64,000 bases of DNA, from assembly GCF_011082085.1 (NCBI RefSeq), contig NZ_CP041063.1:2170001-2234000 (forward strand). The letters run 5' to 3'. The number at the start of each line of letters is the position of its first letter. Positions within the stretch are counted from its first letter, which is position 1. This DNA is from Bacillus sp. Cs-700 (lineage in GTDB: Bacteria; Bacillota; Bacilli; Bacillales; Guptibacillaceae). The translations under genes were made by a program, and so were the position numbers. Shown here piece by piece: positions 26,895-35,999 of this stretch. The notes below the pieces were generated by a model that did not search any database, was not told where the DNA came from, and saw only the letters and a list, made by a program, of their open reading frames with translations.

Positions 26895-27503
26895 GTGGAT
26901 CACACAAGGGTCGTGTACGACTCTCCTAATCATGATGTGATAACGCATAAAAACTCAACTGAGAAGAAAGTAATTTTAACCTTTGATGACGGTCCCAGCC
27001 GCGTTCTGTCTGAACTACTTGATATTCTAAAAACTGAGAAGGTACCAGCTATGTTCTTCTGGCAGTCACGGCTACTTTATCAAGCTAGGCCGTGGAAAAG
27101 GGTGCTGGATGAAGGACATGTCATTGGCACTCATTCGTGTAAACACCTTAATTTAAGCAATCTCGGTTATGCCGAACAATTTGAGGATCTCGAAAGAAGC
27201 AAACGAAAAATCGAGGCAATCACCGGTACCCCTGTGACTTATTTCAGACCGCCATTCGGGCGCTACGATCTTGCCACAACGAAAGCTGCTAGAGATCTCG
27301 GCTTAAAGACGGTCATGTGGCGCATCAGCTCAATGGACTGGGAACACGCTTGTCATCCTGAAGAAATTTTGAGTAATGTCGTTCCAAACCTTGAAGATGG
27401 TGCGATTATTCTTCTGCACGAGCTGAAGCAAACGGTTCAAATTTTGCCCGAGCTTATTGAACGAATACGTTCAGAAGGCTATGGCTTTACCGTACTTTCG
27501 TAG
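26895..27503 (+). CDS. Polysaccharide deacetylase (NodB domain)
   Basis: 202 residues with the full NodB set: TFDDGPS (D31, D32), GTHSCKH (H80, H84), RPPFGRYD, MWRISSMDW and LLHELKQT. It removes acetyl groups from an amino sugar polymer. No signal peptide is seen. The start is unusual: GTG 26895 lacks a good ribosome binding site, while an ATG at 26873 with AAAGGGG in front is in another frame and stops after five codons. A small shift in the start region may have removed the original N-terminus. Confidence 0.8.
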   Translation: MDHTRVVYDSPNHDVITHKNSTEKKVILTFDDGPSRVLSELLDILKTEKVPAMFFWQSRLLYQARPWKRVLDEGHVIGTHSCKHLNLSNLGYAEQFEDLERSKRKIEAITGTPVTYFRPPFGRYDLATTKAARDLGLKTVMWRISSMDWEHACHPEEILSNVVPNLEDGAIILLHELKQTVQILPELIERIRSEGYGFTVLS

Positions 27504-27547
27504 AAAAAGAGGAGATGGCTAATTTTTTTAGCCACCTCCTCTTTTTC
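27503..27547 (+). terminator. Terminator after the deacetylase gene
   Basis: AAAAAGAGGAG-TGGCTAA / TTAGCCACCTCCTCTTTTT stem with T-rich loop; also faces the mgtC gene. Confidence 0.88.
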
Positions 27548-27568
27548 GTTGTACTCAAAATTTCCTAT

Positions 27569-28243
27569 TCAGCCCTCCACCTCAACTTCATTCACACCGT
27601 CCACTTTTCGAAGCAGTTCATAAATGTCTGTCGTATGATTTTTCTCAAACGTCATTAGTTTAAGCTCAATCTGTGGATTTTTTTCTTTCGTATCACGAAC
27701 ACGCACGTGACGAATTTCAAAGTCATTCGCCACAATGGCTTTCATAAAATTAGACACGTTTACGCTTTTTTTCAGCGTTAACTTTGCCCGCATTTCACGC
27801 TGCCTTAGGGCTTTTGGACCGATGCGCTTAATGATCCAGGGGAGGATGTTGACGCTGAACAGAATAAGACCAGCCCCAACGAACGCTTCATAGTAAAAAC
27901 CGGCACCAGCCGCGATGCCTAATCCCGAGGCTCCCCAAATAATGGCAGCTGTCGTTAACCCTGAAATAGCGTCATTGTTTCGTCTCAGGATGACACCAGC
28001 ACCGATAAAACCAATCCCAGAAACAATTTGAGCCGCTAACCGCATTGGATCCGTTCGGATATTCGGAGAAAGCTCAGCGAATGTTTCGGCTGATTCAATT
28101 GACACAATCGTTAACAAACAGCTGCTGACAGCAATTACTATACACGTCTTTAAACCGAGGGGCTTATGCTTTAGTTCTCGCTCAATTCCAATCAATAATC
28201 CAAGTAAAGCAGAAACACATAGTTTAATTAGAACAATCACCAT
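27569..28243 (-). CDS. MgtC/SapB-family membrane protein (copy 1)
   Basis: 224 residues: four to five membrane segments with the MgtC core IGIERELKHKPLGLKT, RTDPMRLAAQIVSGIGFIGAG and GLTTAAIIWGASGLGIAAGAG, and a C-terminal ACT-like soluble domain (about 155-224). MgtC proteins affect Mg2+ limitation survival and ATP synthase or ion transport. A second gene of the same length lies 151 nt upstream; the membrane halves are nearly identical and the soluble domains have diverged. Confidence 0.86.
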   Translation of the reverse strand: MVIVLIKLCVSALLGLLIGIERELKHKPLGLKTCIVIAVSSCLLTIVSIESAETFAELSPNIRTDPMRLAAQIVSGIGFIGAGVILRRNNDAISGLTTAAIIWGASGLGIAAGAGFYYEAFVGAGLILFSVNILPWIIKRIGPKALRQREMRAKLTLKKSVNVSNFMKAIVANDFEIRHVRVRDTKEKNPQIELKLMTFEKNHTTDIYELLRKVDGVNEVEVEG

Positions 28244-28346
28244 CGTTCGTCATCTCCACCGTTGGAATAGAGAAGGACCGCATCTCTCTATTACCCTATT
28301 CACTTGAAGGAAATATTAGAATGAGGCGAAAGGCCATGTGTAGTAA

Positions 28347-28386
28347 TTCGACAAATTGTGAGCAAAACCGGGCGGTGACAGGCACC
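28347..28386 (+). repeat. Composite REP copy 8 (22-nt register)
   Basis: Box TTCGACAAAT at 28347; hairpin CGGGCGGTGACAGGCACC at 28369-28386, between the two mgtC genes and 8 nt from the stop of copy 2. Confidence 0.88.
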
Positions 28387-28394
28387 TCAATTCC

Positions 28395-29069
28395 CTACCC
28401 TTCTACCTCAACAACCATAGCTCCATCGAGATCTCTTAACTGCTGATAAATACTTGTTGTATGGTTCGATTCGAAGGTAAGCAAACGAAGATCCACCTGA
28501 TGGTCTTTTTCCTTCGTATCGCGCACCCGAACGTGCTTAATTTCAAAATCTTTCGCTTGAATTGTTTGCATAAATGCCGTGATATCCGTCCCTTTTCGAA
28601 GCGTGATTTTCGCTCTCATCTCACGCTGTCTAAGTTGACTTGGACCGATTTTCTTAATAATCCAAGGAAGGATATTCACGCTAAATAGGATCAAACTCGC
28701 CCCAACGAACGCTTCAAAGTAAAAGCCAGCACCCGCTGCAATCCCAAGTCCAGACGCGCCCCAGATAATGGCCGCTGTTGTTAGTCCTGAAATGGCATCG
28801 TTATTTCGTCTTAAAATAACCCCAGCTCCAATAAAACCAATCCCTGAAACAACCTGGGCTGCTAGCCGCATTGGATCAGTTCGGATATTTGGAGATATTT
28901 CAGAAAAAGTTTCCGCAGATTCAATAGAAACAATCGTTAATAAACAGCTGCTAACCGCGATGACCATACACGTCTTTAAACCGAGGGGTTTATGTTTTAA
29001 TTCTCTTTCAATCCCGATCATAAGTCCTAGAAAAGCTGATATACATAGTTTTACAACGACAACCACCAT
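28395..29069 (-). CDS. MgtC/SapB-family membrane protein (copy 2)
   Basis: 224 residues from ATG 29069. GGAGGG lies 11 nt upstream, and an in-frame TTG at 29087 overlaps it, so the shorter start is preferred; it makes both copies the same length. Same motifs as copy 1 (GIERELKHKPLGLKT, SGIGFIGAG, IIWGASGLGIAAGAG). The tandem arrangement suggests duplication followed by change in the soluble domain. Which is upstream in the transcript is copy 2. Confidence 0.86.
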   Translation of the reverse strand: MVVVVVKLCISAFLGLMIGIERELKHKPLGLKTCMVIAVSSCLLTIVSIESAETFSEISPNIRTDPMRLAAQVVSGIGFIGAGVILRRNNDAISGLTTAAIIWGASGLGIAAGAGFYFEAFVGASLILFSVNILPWIIKKIGPSQLRQREMRAKITLRKGTDITAFMQTIQAKDFEIKHVRVRDTKEKDHQVDLRLLTFESNHTTSIYQQLRDLDGAMVVEVEG

Positions 29070-29173
29070 ACGACAACCGCCCTCCAACAGATATTTCTAT
29101 TATTTTACCAGTAATAGGATCCTTGAATCAAAAAGAATTGCTACTATTGTGTATTTCGATCGAAATACACAAA

Positions 29174-29206
29174 AAAGAGTCGCAGGAGGGGAAACTCCGC
29201 GACTCT
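29174..29206 (-). terminator. Terminator of the yitT-like gene
   Basis: AAGAGTCGC-GGAG / CTCC-GCGACTCTT stem with TTTTTT on the minus strand. Confidence 0.82.
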
Positions 29207-29224
29207 TAATCTATTTTTCTTCCA

Positions 29225-30127
29225 TTAATGAATATCTTTTTTCTTGAAACGACCGCCTCGAACTTCTGCGATATCTGCCATCGCAAGGAACGCGGAATCA
29301 TCGTGGTCAGCCACAATATCTTTCAATTTCGCTTCTTCTAGTCGAGTGATCACGCAGAAAATCACTTTTTTATCATCACCCGAAAAAGCGCCTTCCCCAT
29401 GCAAATACGTTACGCCTCTGCCTAGACGACTCAAAATCGCATCACCAAGCTCTTTATGGTTGTCACTAATAATCCATACCGACTTCGACTCATCGAGACC
29501 TTTGATTGTAATATCAATCATTTTATAAGCAACATAGTATGCAAGAAGAGAATACATCGCACGATCAAAGCTAAATACAAAACCTGCGCTACCAAGAATA
29601 AAGAGGTTCGCAAACATGATGATTTCCCCTACTGAAAACGGAAGCTTTTTACTTGCTAGTATCGCAAGAATTTCCGTTCCATCAAGAGAACCACCAAAGC
29701 GAATCACAATCCCAACCCCAATTCCTAGAACAACCCCGCCAAATAAAGTAGCTAAAAGAATGTCATCTGTAAAAGCAGGCACAGGATGCAATAAAGCAGT
29801 CGAAATCGATAAAATCACAATGCCGTATAGCGTTGAAAAAGCAAACGTTTTTCCAATTTGTTTGTAGCCTATATAAATGAACGGAAGGTTTAGTACGAAT
29901 AAGAAAATACCAAGGCTAATGCCACTTAAATGGGAGAGCATAATGGAAATACCAACAATTCCTCCATCAATAACTTGGTTCGGAACAAGAAAAACTTCCA
30001 GCCCAACAGCCATAATAATAGCACCTAATGTAATCATGAAGGTTCTTTTCGCTTTTTCCTGAAGCGGTGTTTTTTTATGAATTTTTGTTTCATTTATTAA
30101 ATCTTCTAACGGCTTACTTTCACTCAA
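29225..30127 (-). CDS. YitT-family membrane protein (DUF161/DUF2179)
   Basis: 300 residues from TTG 30127, which follows AGAGGAGG by 7 nt; the ATG eight codons upstream would overlap that site. Five to six membrane segments (about 25-205) with LVPNQVIDGGIVGISIMLS, FGGSLDGTEILAI, then a cytoplasmic DUF2179 domain (GRGVTYLHGEGAFSGDDKKVIFCVITRLE). The family is very common in Bacillaceae, with no established substrate. Confidence 0.86.
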   Translation of the reverse strand: MSESKPLEDLINETKIHKKTPLQEKAKRTFMITLGAIIMAVGLEVFLVPNQVIDGGIVGISIMLSHLSGISLGIFLFVLNLPFIYIGYKQIGKTFAFSTLYGIVILSISTALLHPVPAFTDDILLATLFGGVVLGIGVGIVIRFGGSLDGTEILAILASKKLPFSVGEIIMFANLFILGSAGFVFSFDRAMYSLLAYYVAYKMIDITIKGLDESKSVWIISDNHKELGDAILSRLGRGVTYLHGEGAFSGDDKKVIFCVITRLEEAKLKDIVADHDDSAFLAMADIAEVRGGRFKKKDIH

Positions 30128-30406
30128 GATAGTGCCTCCTCTATTTTCCATCAGTTTTCTTATTTAAAATAAGACAAAATGAGGTCCACCACATGGTTGC
30201 CTAGCTCCGATGAGAGTAGGGATCATTCCCCAAATTGGAAGCAGTACAAGAACACCCCATCCAAAACATTCGAGCGCATTTTCCACCATGATGTTTTTTC
30301 TAACACTTTTTCCACCTCAACTATGAGTACAATCTGATACAAGCACGAGTATAATCGTGCGAGAACAAAATGATAATGACAAAGCTGTTGCCAGTTAGTT
30401 GAGTTT

Positions 30407-30742
30407 TTAAAGGAAGGTGATGAGGTAATTAGAGTGGACAGCAAAGACATTCAGAAAACCTCTGGCATCCGGAAAAATATCCATATTCATCAAATTTTTC
30501 TGAGGGTAAATAAGATGCTGCTGTACATCATGCTCGCTCGTAAAAGGAACAAAAGTACCAAACATCTTCTGTTTCTGAAGAGATACCGAGGAAGGATAAG
30601 AAATCATTTTTGCATCTGGAAGATAAGCGAATTCCGAGATTGTTGGTTTGTCAGCTGAATGATAATCATATTGACTTAACTCCTGTGCTGGGTAAATAAA
30701 CACAAGAAAGCCGAACAAAACCACTAACAGTAAATATCTCAT
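30407..30742 (-). CDS. Small exported or membrane-anchored protein, unknown function
   Basis: 111 residues from ATG 30742, preceded by GGAAGGAGG at 7 nt. MRYLLLVVLFGFLVFIYPAQ is a signal or anchor helix; the rest is polar with no recognised domain. An open frame extends upstream to 30946 through tandem repeats and a REP copy, but it is not likely to be translated. No similarity recognised. Confidence 0.6.
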   Translation of the reverse strand: MRYLLLVVLFGFLVFIYPAQELSQYDYHSADKPTISEFAYLPDAKMISYPSSVSLQKQKMFGTFVPFTSEHDVQQHLIYPQKNLMNMDIFPDARGFLNVFAVHSNYLITFL

Positions 30743-30841
30743 CGCATTCCCTCCTTCCGCTACCATACTTATCCACATCTTATTAATTTTATCACTGTAT
30801 GAAAATAATTGTCCACAAGAAGGCAAAGGCATTACAGCCCA

Positions 30842-30881
30842 ATCGACAAAACCTGCGTTTATTCGGGTGGTGACAGGCACC
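30842..30881 (+). repeat. Composite REP copy 9 (22-nt register)
   Basis: Box ATCGACAAAA at 30842; hairpin CGGGTGGTGACAGGCACC at 30864-30881. Confidence 0.87.
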
Positions 30882-30900
30882 AAGCAACAAGCAACCAAGA

Positions 30901-30933
30901 ACAGTCCAAGCACAGTCCAAGCACAGTCCAAGC
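30901..30933. repeat. Three tandem 11-bp repeats
   Basis: Unit ACAGTCCAAGC three times in a row, just 3' of a REP hairpin; then ACAGGCACC, which resembles the hairpin's right arm. Confidence 0.75.
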
Positions 30934-31232
30934 ACAGGCACCGCAAGCGACTAGGTCTTTCTCCTTAATTTATAATAATCTAATTGTAATCGTTAGAATG
31001 CTTCGTCTATTTCTCCTCCTATTTTCATCACGTCTACAATGTCCTCCAACTAACGCTTTATAAGTGTTTATAATGATAAAATCCCTCATAATTCGACATG
31101 ATTCTTTTGATACCTTTCTGTAATTTTTACAAATTTATGAACATTTGAACAAGGCGCACTTTTTCTATTTCGCTTTAAATTGACAAATAATTTGCTAAAA
31201 TGGGGAAGTTATTAAAAATTGGAGGTTTGATT

Positions 31233-32654
31233 ATGGACACCACCATAGACGAAAAGCCGACGAAAAAAGGGAAGTTAAAACACCCTCCCGGCTTGTATCT
31301 TTTGTTTATCACAGAAATGTGGGAACGCTATAGCTTTTATGGGATGCGTTCGATACTCATTCTTTATTTAACTGCTGAGTTAATTAGCGGTGGACTAGGG
31401 ATGGAGCAAGATAAAGCATTACTGCTTTACGGTATGTACACTGGTCTTGTTTATTTCACGCCATTAATTGGTGGTTATTTAACCGATAAATTCATTGGTT
31501 TACGCACAGCCATCACAATCGGCGGTATTACAATGGCCATCGGTGATTTTACACTGTTTGCTGTCCAAGAACAATGGGGACTTTATACCGGGTTACTGTT
31601 ACTGATTGTTGGTAACGGATTTTTCAAACCGAACATTTCCACTCTTGTTGGAGAGCTATACAGTAAGAACGATAAGCGTAAAGATTCAGCGTTTACGATT
31701 TTCTATATGGGAATTAACCTTGGTGGTTTAATTTCACCATTGATCGCAGGTCTTTTATACGCCAATGTTTTCTATTCAAATACAGGTGGCGTTGAGACAT
31801 TTGGTTTCAAATATGCGTTCCTAGCTTCATCAATCGGGATGATTATCGGACAGGTTACGTTTAATCTTCTTTCTAAAAAATATCTTGGTGATATCGGAAG
31901 AACACCATCTTCAAACCGTGTGATTCCGACAGCAGAAGGTAAAGCTAAGCCTCTTACTAAAATCGAAAAGCAGCGTACTGCAGTCATTTTAATCCTAGCC
32001 GTGTTCACAGTGACCTTCTGGGCTGGATTTGAACAAGCAGGGGCTTCCTTTACGCTCTATACGAGAGATTTCTTAGATAGAACGGTCTTTGGTTATGAAG
32101 TACCTGTTTCCTTCTTCCAGTCGTTAAACCCAATGTTTGTACTATTGCTAGCACCGATTGTATCAGCTATCTGGTTGAAGTTAGCAAAATCAAAACGCGG
32201 TGACTTTGCCATCCCTACAAAAATGGCATTTGGTTTAATCTTACTTGGCGTCGGATTTATGGTTATGGTTCCTGCCGTCATGATGACAGGAAGTGATGAA
32301 GGAAATATTGCGGTGAAAGCAAGCATGCTATTTATGGTTGTTACGTACTTCTTCCATACACTTGGCGAGCTATCCTTATCACCAATTGGACTTTCTCTCG
32401 TGAGTAAAATGTCACCAGTGAAAATCGCTTCTTTATTGATGGGTGTTTGGTTCCTAAGTAACGCTGCTGCAAACTATCTTGCAGGTTACATTGCTTCCCT
32501 CACAACATCAGCAGGGTATCTTGAAATTTTCATCTATTTAGGTATAGCTGCTCTAAGTCTAGGCGTCATCTTACTTCTACTTTCTAAGAAGTTACAAAAA
32601 CTGATGCATCTTGAAGAATTTGATGAGGACCATGTTGCGAAGCAGGTGAACTAA
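31233..32654 (+). CDS. Proton-dependent oligopeptide (POT/PTR) transporter
   Basis: 473 residues from ATG 31233 with GGAGG 7 nt before. About 14 membrane helices. The POT signature appears as FYGMRSIL near the N-terminus, with GGYLTDKFIGLR, GNGFFKPNISTLVG, FTIFYMGINLGGLISP and TLGELSLSPIGLS. It imports di- and tripeptides with protons, as DtpT does. Strong terminator downstream. Confidence 0.9.
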   Translation: MDTTIDEKPTKKGKLKHPPGLYLLFITEMWERYSFYGMRSILILYLTAELISGGLGMEQDKALLLYGMYTGLVYFTPLIGGYLTDKFIGLRTAITIGGITMAIGDFTLFAVQEQWGLYTGLLLLIVGNGFFKPNISTLVGELYSKNDKRKDSAFTIFYMGINLGGLISPLIAGLLYANVFYSNTGGVETFGFKYAFLASSIGMIIGQVTFNLLSKKYLGDIGRTPSSNRVIPTAEGKAKPLTKIEKQRTAVILILAVFTVTFWAGFEQAGASFTLYTRDFLDRTVFGYEVPVSFFQSLNPMFVLLLAPIVSAIWLKLAKSKRGDFAIPTKMAFGLILLGVGFMVMVPAVMMTGSDEGNIAVKASMLFMVVTYFFHTLGELSLSPIGLSLVSKMSPVKIASLLMGVWFLSNAAANYLAGYIASLTTSAGYLEIFIYLGIAALSLGVILLLLSKKLQKLMHLEEFDEDHVAKQVN

Positions 32655-32677
32655 TCAAATAAAATATATTACGCACA

Positions 32678-32718
32678 AAAAGGGTTTGCACTTCAATTGA
32701 AGCGCAAACCTTTTTTTA
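32678..32718 (+). terminator. Terminator of the peptide transporter gene
   Basis: AAAAAGGGTTTGC-CTTC / GAAG-GCAAACCTTTTTTT stem-loop. Confidence 0.9.
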
Positions 32719-32774
32719 TTGATCCCATACTATTTTGACTGTCAATGAACAATGAATTCTTTCCCGCTATCCCT

Positions 32775-33509
32775 CTACCGCTCAAGCTCGATATTATAAT
32801 GATATTGATCGCTACGGTATTTCGTTTTCGTATACTCAATCGGATGATCATTAATGCCAAGACTAAGGCGCGTCATCTCCAGAAGCGCTTCCCCTGGTCG
32901 AATTCCAAGCGCATCCGCTTCATTAATAGTCGCGTTAATCGCCGTAATCCGCTCATTCGCTTTTTTAAGATAAAATTGATGCTGTTCAAGTACTTCATAA
33001 TACATCGCCTGGTTGAGATCATACTTAATCAAAATCTCACCAATATCCTTTGGCCAGCACGTGCGCTCAAGAGCAATAGGCACCTCATCTGCGAAGCGAA
33101 TCCGCTCAACAAGTAAGATGGGTTCCCCATCCGTCACCTTCAGCATATCGTTCTCATGATAAAGATCATCACGAAACTCAGCTCGCAGCACCTTCGAATG
33201 CGGCGTTTGCCCACGCTCAAGCACTTCTTCTGCGAAACCTTTGAGCTTACCGAGGTTCCCGATCAAATTCTGAGGTTTTACGACCGTTCCCCGTCCCTGC
33301 TTTTTCTCTAATAAGCCATTCTGAACGAGAATTGAGATCGCCTGCCTGATCGTCGTTCGACTCACATCAAACTCTTTAATCAAGTCCTGTTCAGTCGGAA
33401 TAAGCGTATTCGGTTTCCAGGCACCAGTTTGAATTCGTTTGATTAAAACATCTTTTATTTGAAGGTATAGCGCTTCCCCTTTATTATGGTTCAGTTTATC
33501 TGATGACAT
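32775..33509 (-). CDS. GntR-family regulator, HutC subfamily (UTRA domain)
   Basis: 244 residues. Winged helix at about 15-80 (LYLQIKDVLIKRIQTGAW, IPTEQDLIKEFDVSRTTIRQAI, KKQGRGTVV) and a UTRA ligand domain (about 95-240) with ERIRFADEVPIALERT and EYTKTKYRSDQYHY. Such repressors usually bind a sugar phosphate or amino acid derivative. No target operon adjoins it, so its regulon cannot be told from here. Confidence 0.86.
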   Translation of the reverse strand: MSSDKLNHNKGEALYLQIKDVLIKRIQTGAWKPNTLIPTEQDLIKEFDVSRTTIRQAISILVQNGLLEKKQGRGTVVKPQNLIGNLGKLKGFAEEVLERGQTPHSKVLRAEFRDDLYHENDMLKVTDGEPILLVERIRFADEVPIALERTCWPKDIGEILIKYDLNQAMYYEVLEQHQFYLKKANERITAINATINEADALGIRPGEALLEMTRLSLGINDHPIEYTKTKYRSDQYHYNIELER

Positions 33510-33661
33510 AACAGCCTCTCCTCTTGAGCCGCCAACTGTTTGGCTCGCTTCATACTCTTATTATAGCGAAAAAGAAGCTTCCTTTAAAAGGATAGTAATA
33601 TTCTCAACAGCTAGGAAATTCTTTTGACACAGCACCTCGTTACTCTTACAACTGAAAATCA

Positions 33662-33708
33662 TTCGACAAATAAGGACAAACATCGGGCAGTGCCTGTCAC
33701 CGCCCGAT
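33662..33708 (+). repeat. Composite REP copy 10 (22-nt register, loop CCTGT)
   Basis: Box TTCGACAAAT at 33662; hairpin at 33682-33708 with outer stem ATCGGGC/GCCCGAT around AGTGCCTGTCACC. Located in a divergent region, upstream of both genes. Confidence 0.85.
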
Positions 33709-33793
33709 TTTCTCACGCACTTCCTGTGCTAAATGACCTACCCACACAATATACATAAGATGGCAGGGTACTAAGACAGGTTCGGAGGAATGT

Positions 33794-34519
33794 ATGATGA
33801 AAAAAAGCCTTATTCTTACCCTTTCAATCATAGGGGGACTCGCAGCGATCGTAGTCAGCGTCTTAATCGGCGTGTTGATCGGTAATGCAGACCTTGAAGA
33901 AAACTACACGGAAGACCTGAAGAAAATCAAAGCAGAAATCACTTCTGCTGAGAAGGAAGCAAAAGAAGAGGGAGAGAAACTTTTATCCATTCAAGAAGAG
34001 ATCAATTCTGTAAAAGAACAGCTTGAGACTGAAATTCAAAAGTTAGAAGAAGCTAAAGTAAAAGCTGAAGAAGTAAAAAAATTGATTGATGAGAAAGACG
34101 GCGTTTCAGCTGACATTGATAAGCTTAAAAAAGAACGTGAAACCGCAAAAAAGGAGCTTAGTGAGCTTAAAGATGACGTAAAAGCAAAAAAAGATGAAGT
34201 GAGCAAACTCGATGATACGATCAAAGAGAAGAAAAAGGAAATTGACCAGCTTGAAGATACGATCGTAAAGAAGAACGAAGAACCAATTAAACTTACCGCC
34301 GGTCAATACATCGTTGGTGGTGATATCCCTGAAGGAAGGTACCAGGTAACAAACATCGGGGAGGGTACAAACTTCTTCGTCTATGATCCAAGCGGACTAC
34401 CAACAGTAAATACGATACTAGGCGACAGTATTGTTGGTACAGGTGATTTCGTCTTCTTCACATCTGATGGAGATATGATCGAAACACTGGGGCCTGTGAA
34501 GTTGATTCCGGTGGAATAA
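33794..34519 (+). CDS. Membrane-anchored coiled-coil protein
   Basis: 241 residues. One membrane helix (about 6-28), a long Lys/Glu-rich coiled coil (about 35-165), then a beta-rich domain with GQYIVGGDIPEGRYQVTN and GTGDFVFFTSDGD, a module often found at the ends of Gram-positive surface proteins. ATG 33794 or 33797 behind GGAGGAATG. It is likely to project outside the membrane; partner and role unknown. Confidence 0.72.
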   Translation: MMKKSLILTLSIIGGLAAIVVSVLIGVLIGNADLEENYTEDLKKIKAEITSAEKEAKEEGEKLLSIQEEINSVKEQLETEIQKLEEAKVKAEEVKKLIDEKDGVSADIDKLKKERETAKKELSELKDDVKAKKDEVSKLDDTIKEKKKEIDQLEDTIVKKNEEPIKLTAGQYIVGGDIPEGRYQVTNIGEGTNFFVYDPSGLPTVNTILGDSIVGTGDFVFFTSDGDMIETLGPVKLIPVE

Positions 34520-34526
34520 GAGGAGA

Positions 34527-34553
34527 AACTCCCCAGCCAACCGGCCAGGGAGT
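34527..34553. terminator. Terminator shared by the coiled-coil gene and the permease gene
   Basis: AACTCCC...GGGAGTT stem. The next bases TTCGACA begin a REP copy. Confidence 0.7.
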
Positions 34554-34554
34554 T

Positions 34555-34594
34555 TTCGACATAATGTGACGGCATTCGGGTGGTGACAGGCACC
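34555..34594 (+). repeat. Composite REP copy 11 (22-nt register)
   Basis: Box TTCGACATAA at 34555; hairpin CGGGTGGTGACAGGCACC at 34577-34594. Confidence 0.87.
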
Positions 34595-34616
34595 TTCGAA
34601 CCTTCGAACCGTGCAC

Positions 34617-35999
34617 TTACATCCCAACACCACTATCCTTATAGACGCCTTTCCTCATTCTCATAAAGAAGTACAATCCGATAATGAACCAAACAGCGAT
34701 CATGATCCATTCATAAGGCCAGATCAATGCGGCAGGCATTCCCGGTAAGTAGAGTGCGATAAATCCGAAGCTCATAATAAGTGCTAGATAACCATAAATA
34801 GGCGATTTCGCCGCTCGGAACGGTCGCTTCATCTCTGGCTCTGTTTTTCTAAGCTTAATAAATGACCAGGCTACCAAAAAGTAAGCTACCACAATTCCAA
34901 GCCCCCCGGCATCAACGATCCACACAAGAGCTGATCTTCCAAGAAGTGGAGCTAACATCGATAGAATTCCAATAAACAGGATCGCATTTGAAGGTGTGTG
35001 AAATTTAGGATGCAGTCGTCCAAACCATGCGGGTAGCATACCAGATTCGGCCATAGCGTAAAGTACACGACTGCCGCCAATCACAAAAGAATTCCAGCTT
35101 GTAATAATCCCAGCAACCCCTCCAAGAATTAATAGTTTTGCGAATAAAGCGGACCCAAATAAATTACCCATTGCATCAGCGGTCGCCAGCTCCGTTGAAC
35201 CCAATTGTTCCTGACTCAAACCGAGTGACACACCAATAGCAATCGCTATGTAGAAGATAATCGCCCCAATAACAGAAACTACAAGAAATTTCCCGATTTG
35301 ATCATGTGGAAGATTTGCCTCTTCAGCAACCTGTGGAATGACGTCAAAGCCCACAAACAAAAATGGAACCATCACAAGAACTGTCATGATGCCGCCCATT
35401 CCACCTATGAAATGTGGTGTTAAATGAGCAGGTTCTCCATTTACACCCGCTCCAAAAATCAATAGCAATCCAGCTGCCACAATAACTAGAGTGAAAACGG
35501 TCTGTAACACTGCCGCTTGCTTAAGCCCAATATAATTAATGAGCGTGATAATGACCGCTCCGGCAGAACCAATCAATACCCAATTTAGATGGACATCCCA
35601 GCCAGCGATCGTCCATAGATAACCAGCTTGATAGTCTGGTAATAAATAATCTATCACTGTAGGCAAAGCTACAGCTTCGAATGTTGCCACCGAAACATAT
35701 CCCAGCGTAATCGCCCAGGACGCCACAAATGATGCATTTTCACCAAGAGCGCGATGGACGTACTCATGCTCCCCTCCTACTCGTGGCATCGCCGAGGCTA
35801 GTTCAGCATAATTTAGTCCAACACAGATAACAAGAAACCCACCGATCGCAAAAGCAACAACCGCTCCGTAAGATCCAGCAGAAGTTAACCACGTTCCGGA
35901 CAGGACTACCCAACCCCAACCGAGCATAGCGCCTAATGCTAGAAAAAGGAGGTCGAATTTCGACAGTACCTTCTTGAGTTTCTTCTTTTCCCCCTCCAT
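34617..35999 (-). CDS. APC-family amino acid permease
   Basis: 460 residues, about 12 membrane segments. N-terminal FDLLFLALGAMLGWGWVVLSG matches the unwound TM1 motif of APC carriers; GGEHEYVHRALGENASFVASW follows. The start codon shares one base with the gabT stop (TAATG), so the two are co-translated. The pairing with a transaminase and an FCD regulator suggests import of GABA or a similar omega-amino acid. Confidence 0.85.
   Translation of the reverse strand: MEGEKKKLKKVLSKFDLLFLALGAMLGWGWVVLSGTWLTSAGSYGAVVAFAIGGFLVICVGLNYAELASAMPRVGGEHEYVHRALGENASFVASWAITLGYVSVATFEAVALPTVIDYLLPDYQAGYLWTIAGWDVHLNWVLIGSAGAVIITLINYIGLKQAAVLQTVFTLVIVAAGLLLIFGAGVNGEPAHLTPHFIGGMGGIMTVLVMVPFLFVGFDVIPQVAEEANLPHDQIGKFLVVSVIGAIIFYIAIAIGVSLGLSQEQLGSTELATADAMGNLFGSALFAKLLILGGVAGIITSWNSFVIGGSRVLYAMAESGMLPAWFGRLHPKFHTPSNAILFIGILSMLAPLLGRSALVWIVDAGGLGIVVAYFLVAWSFIKLRKTEPEMKRPFRAAKSPIYGYLALIMSFGFIALYLPGMPAALIWPYEWIMIAVWFIIGLYFFMRMRKGVYKDSGVGM

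Larger units (their letters stand above)
30743..31178. other. Repeat-rich intergenic region before the peptide transporter
   Basis: Contains a REP copy, three tandem 11-nt units (30901-30933) and the promoter region of the transporter gene. TTGACA occurs at about 31179, but no matching -10 at the right distance was found. Confidence 0.5.

Noticed and set aside
30743-30946. Long N-terminal extension of the small exported protein at 30407
   Set aside because: It would be coded by tandem 11-mers and a repeat copy, while a good ribosome binding site precedes ATG 30742.
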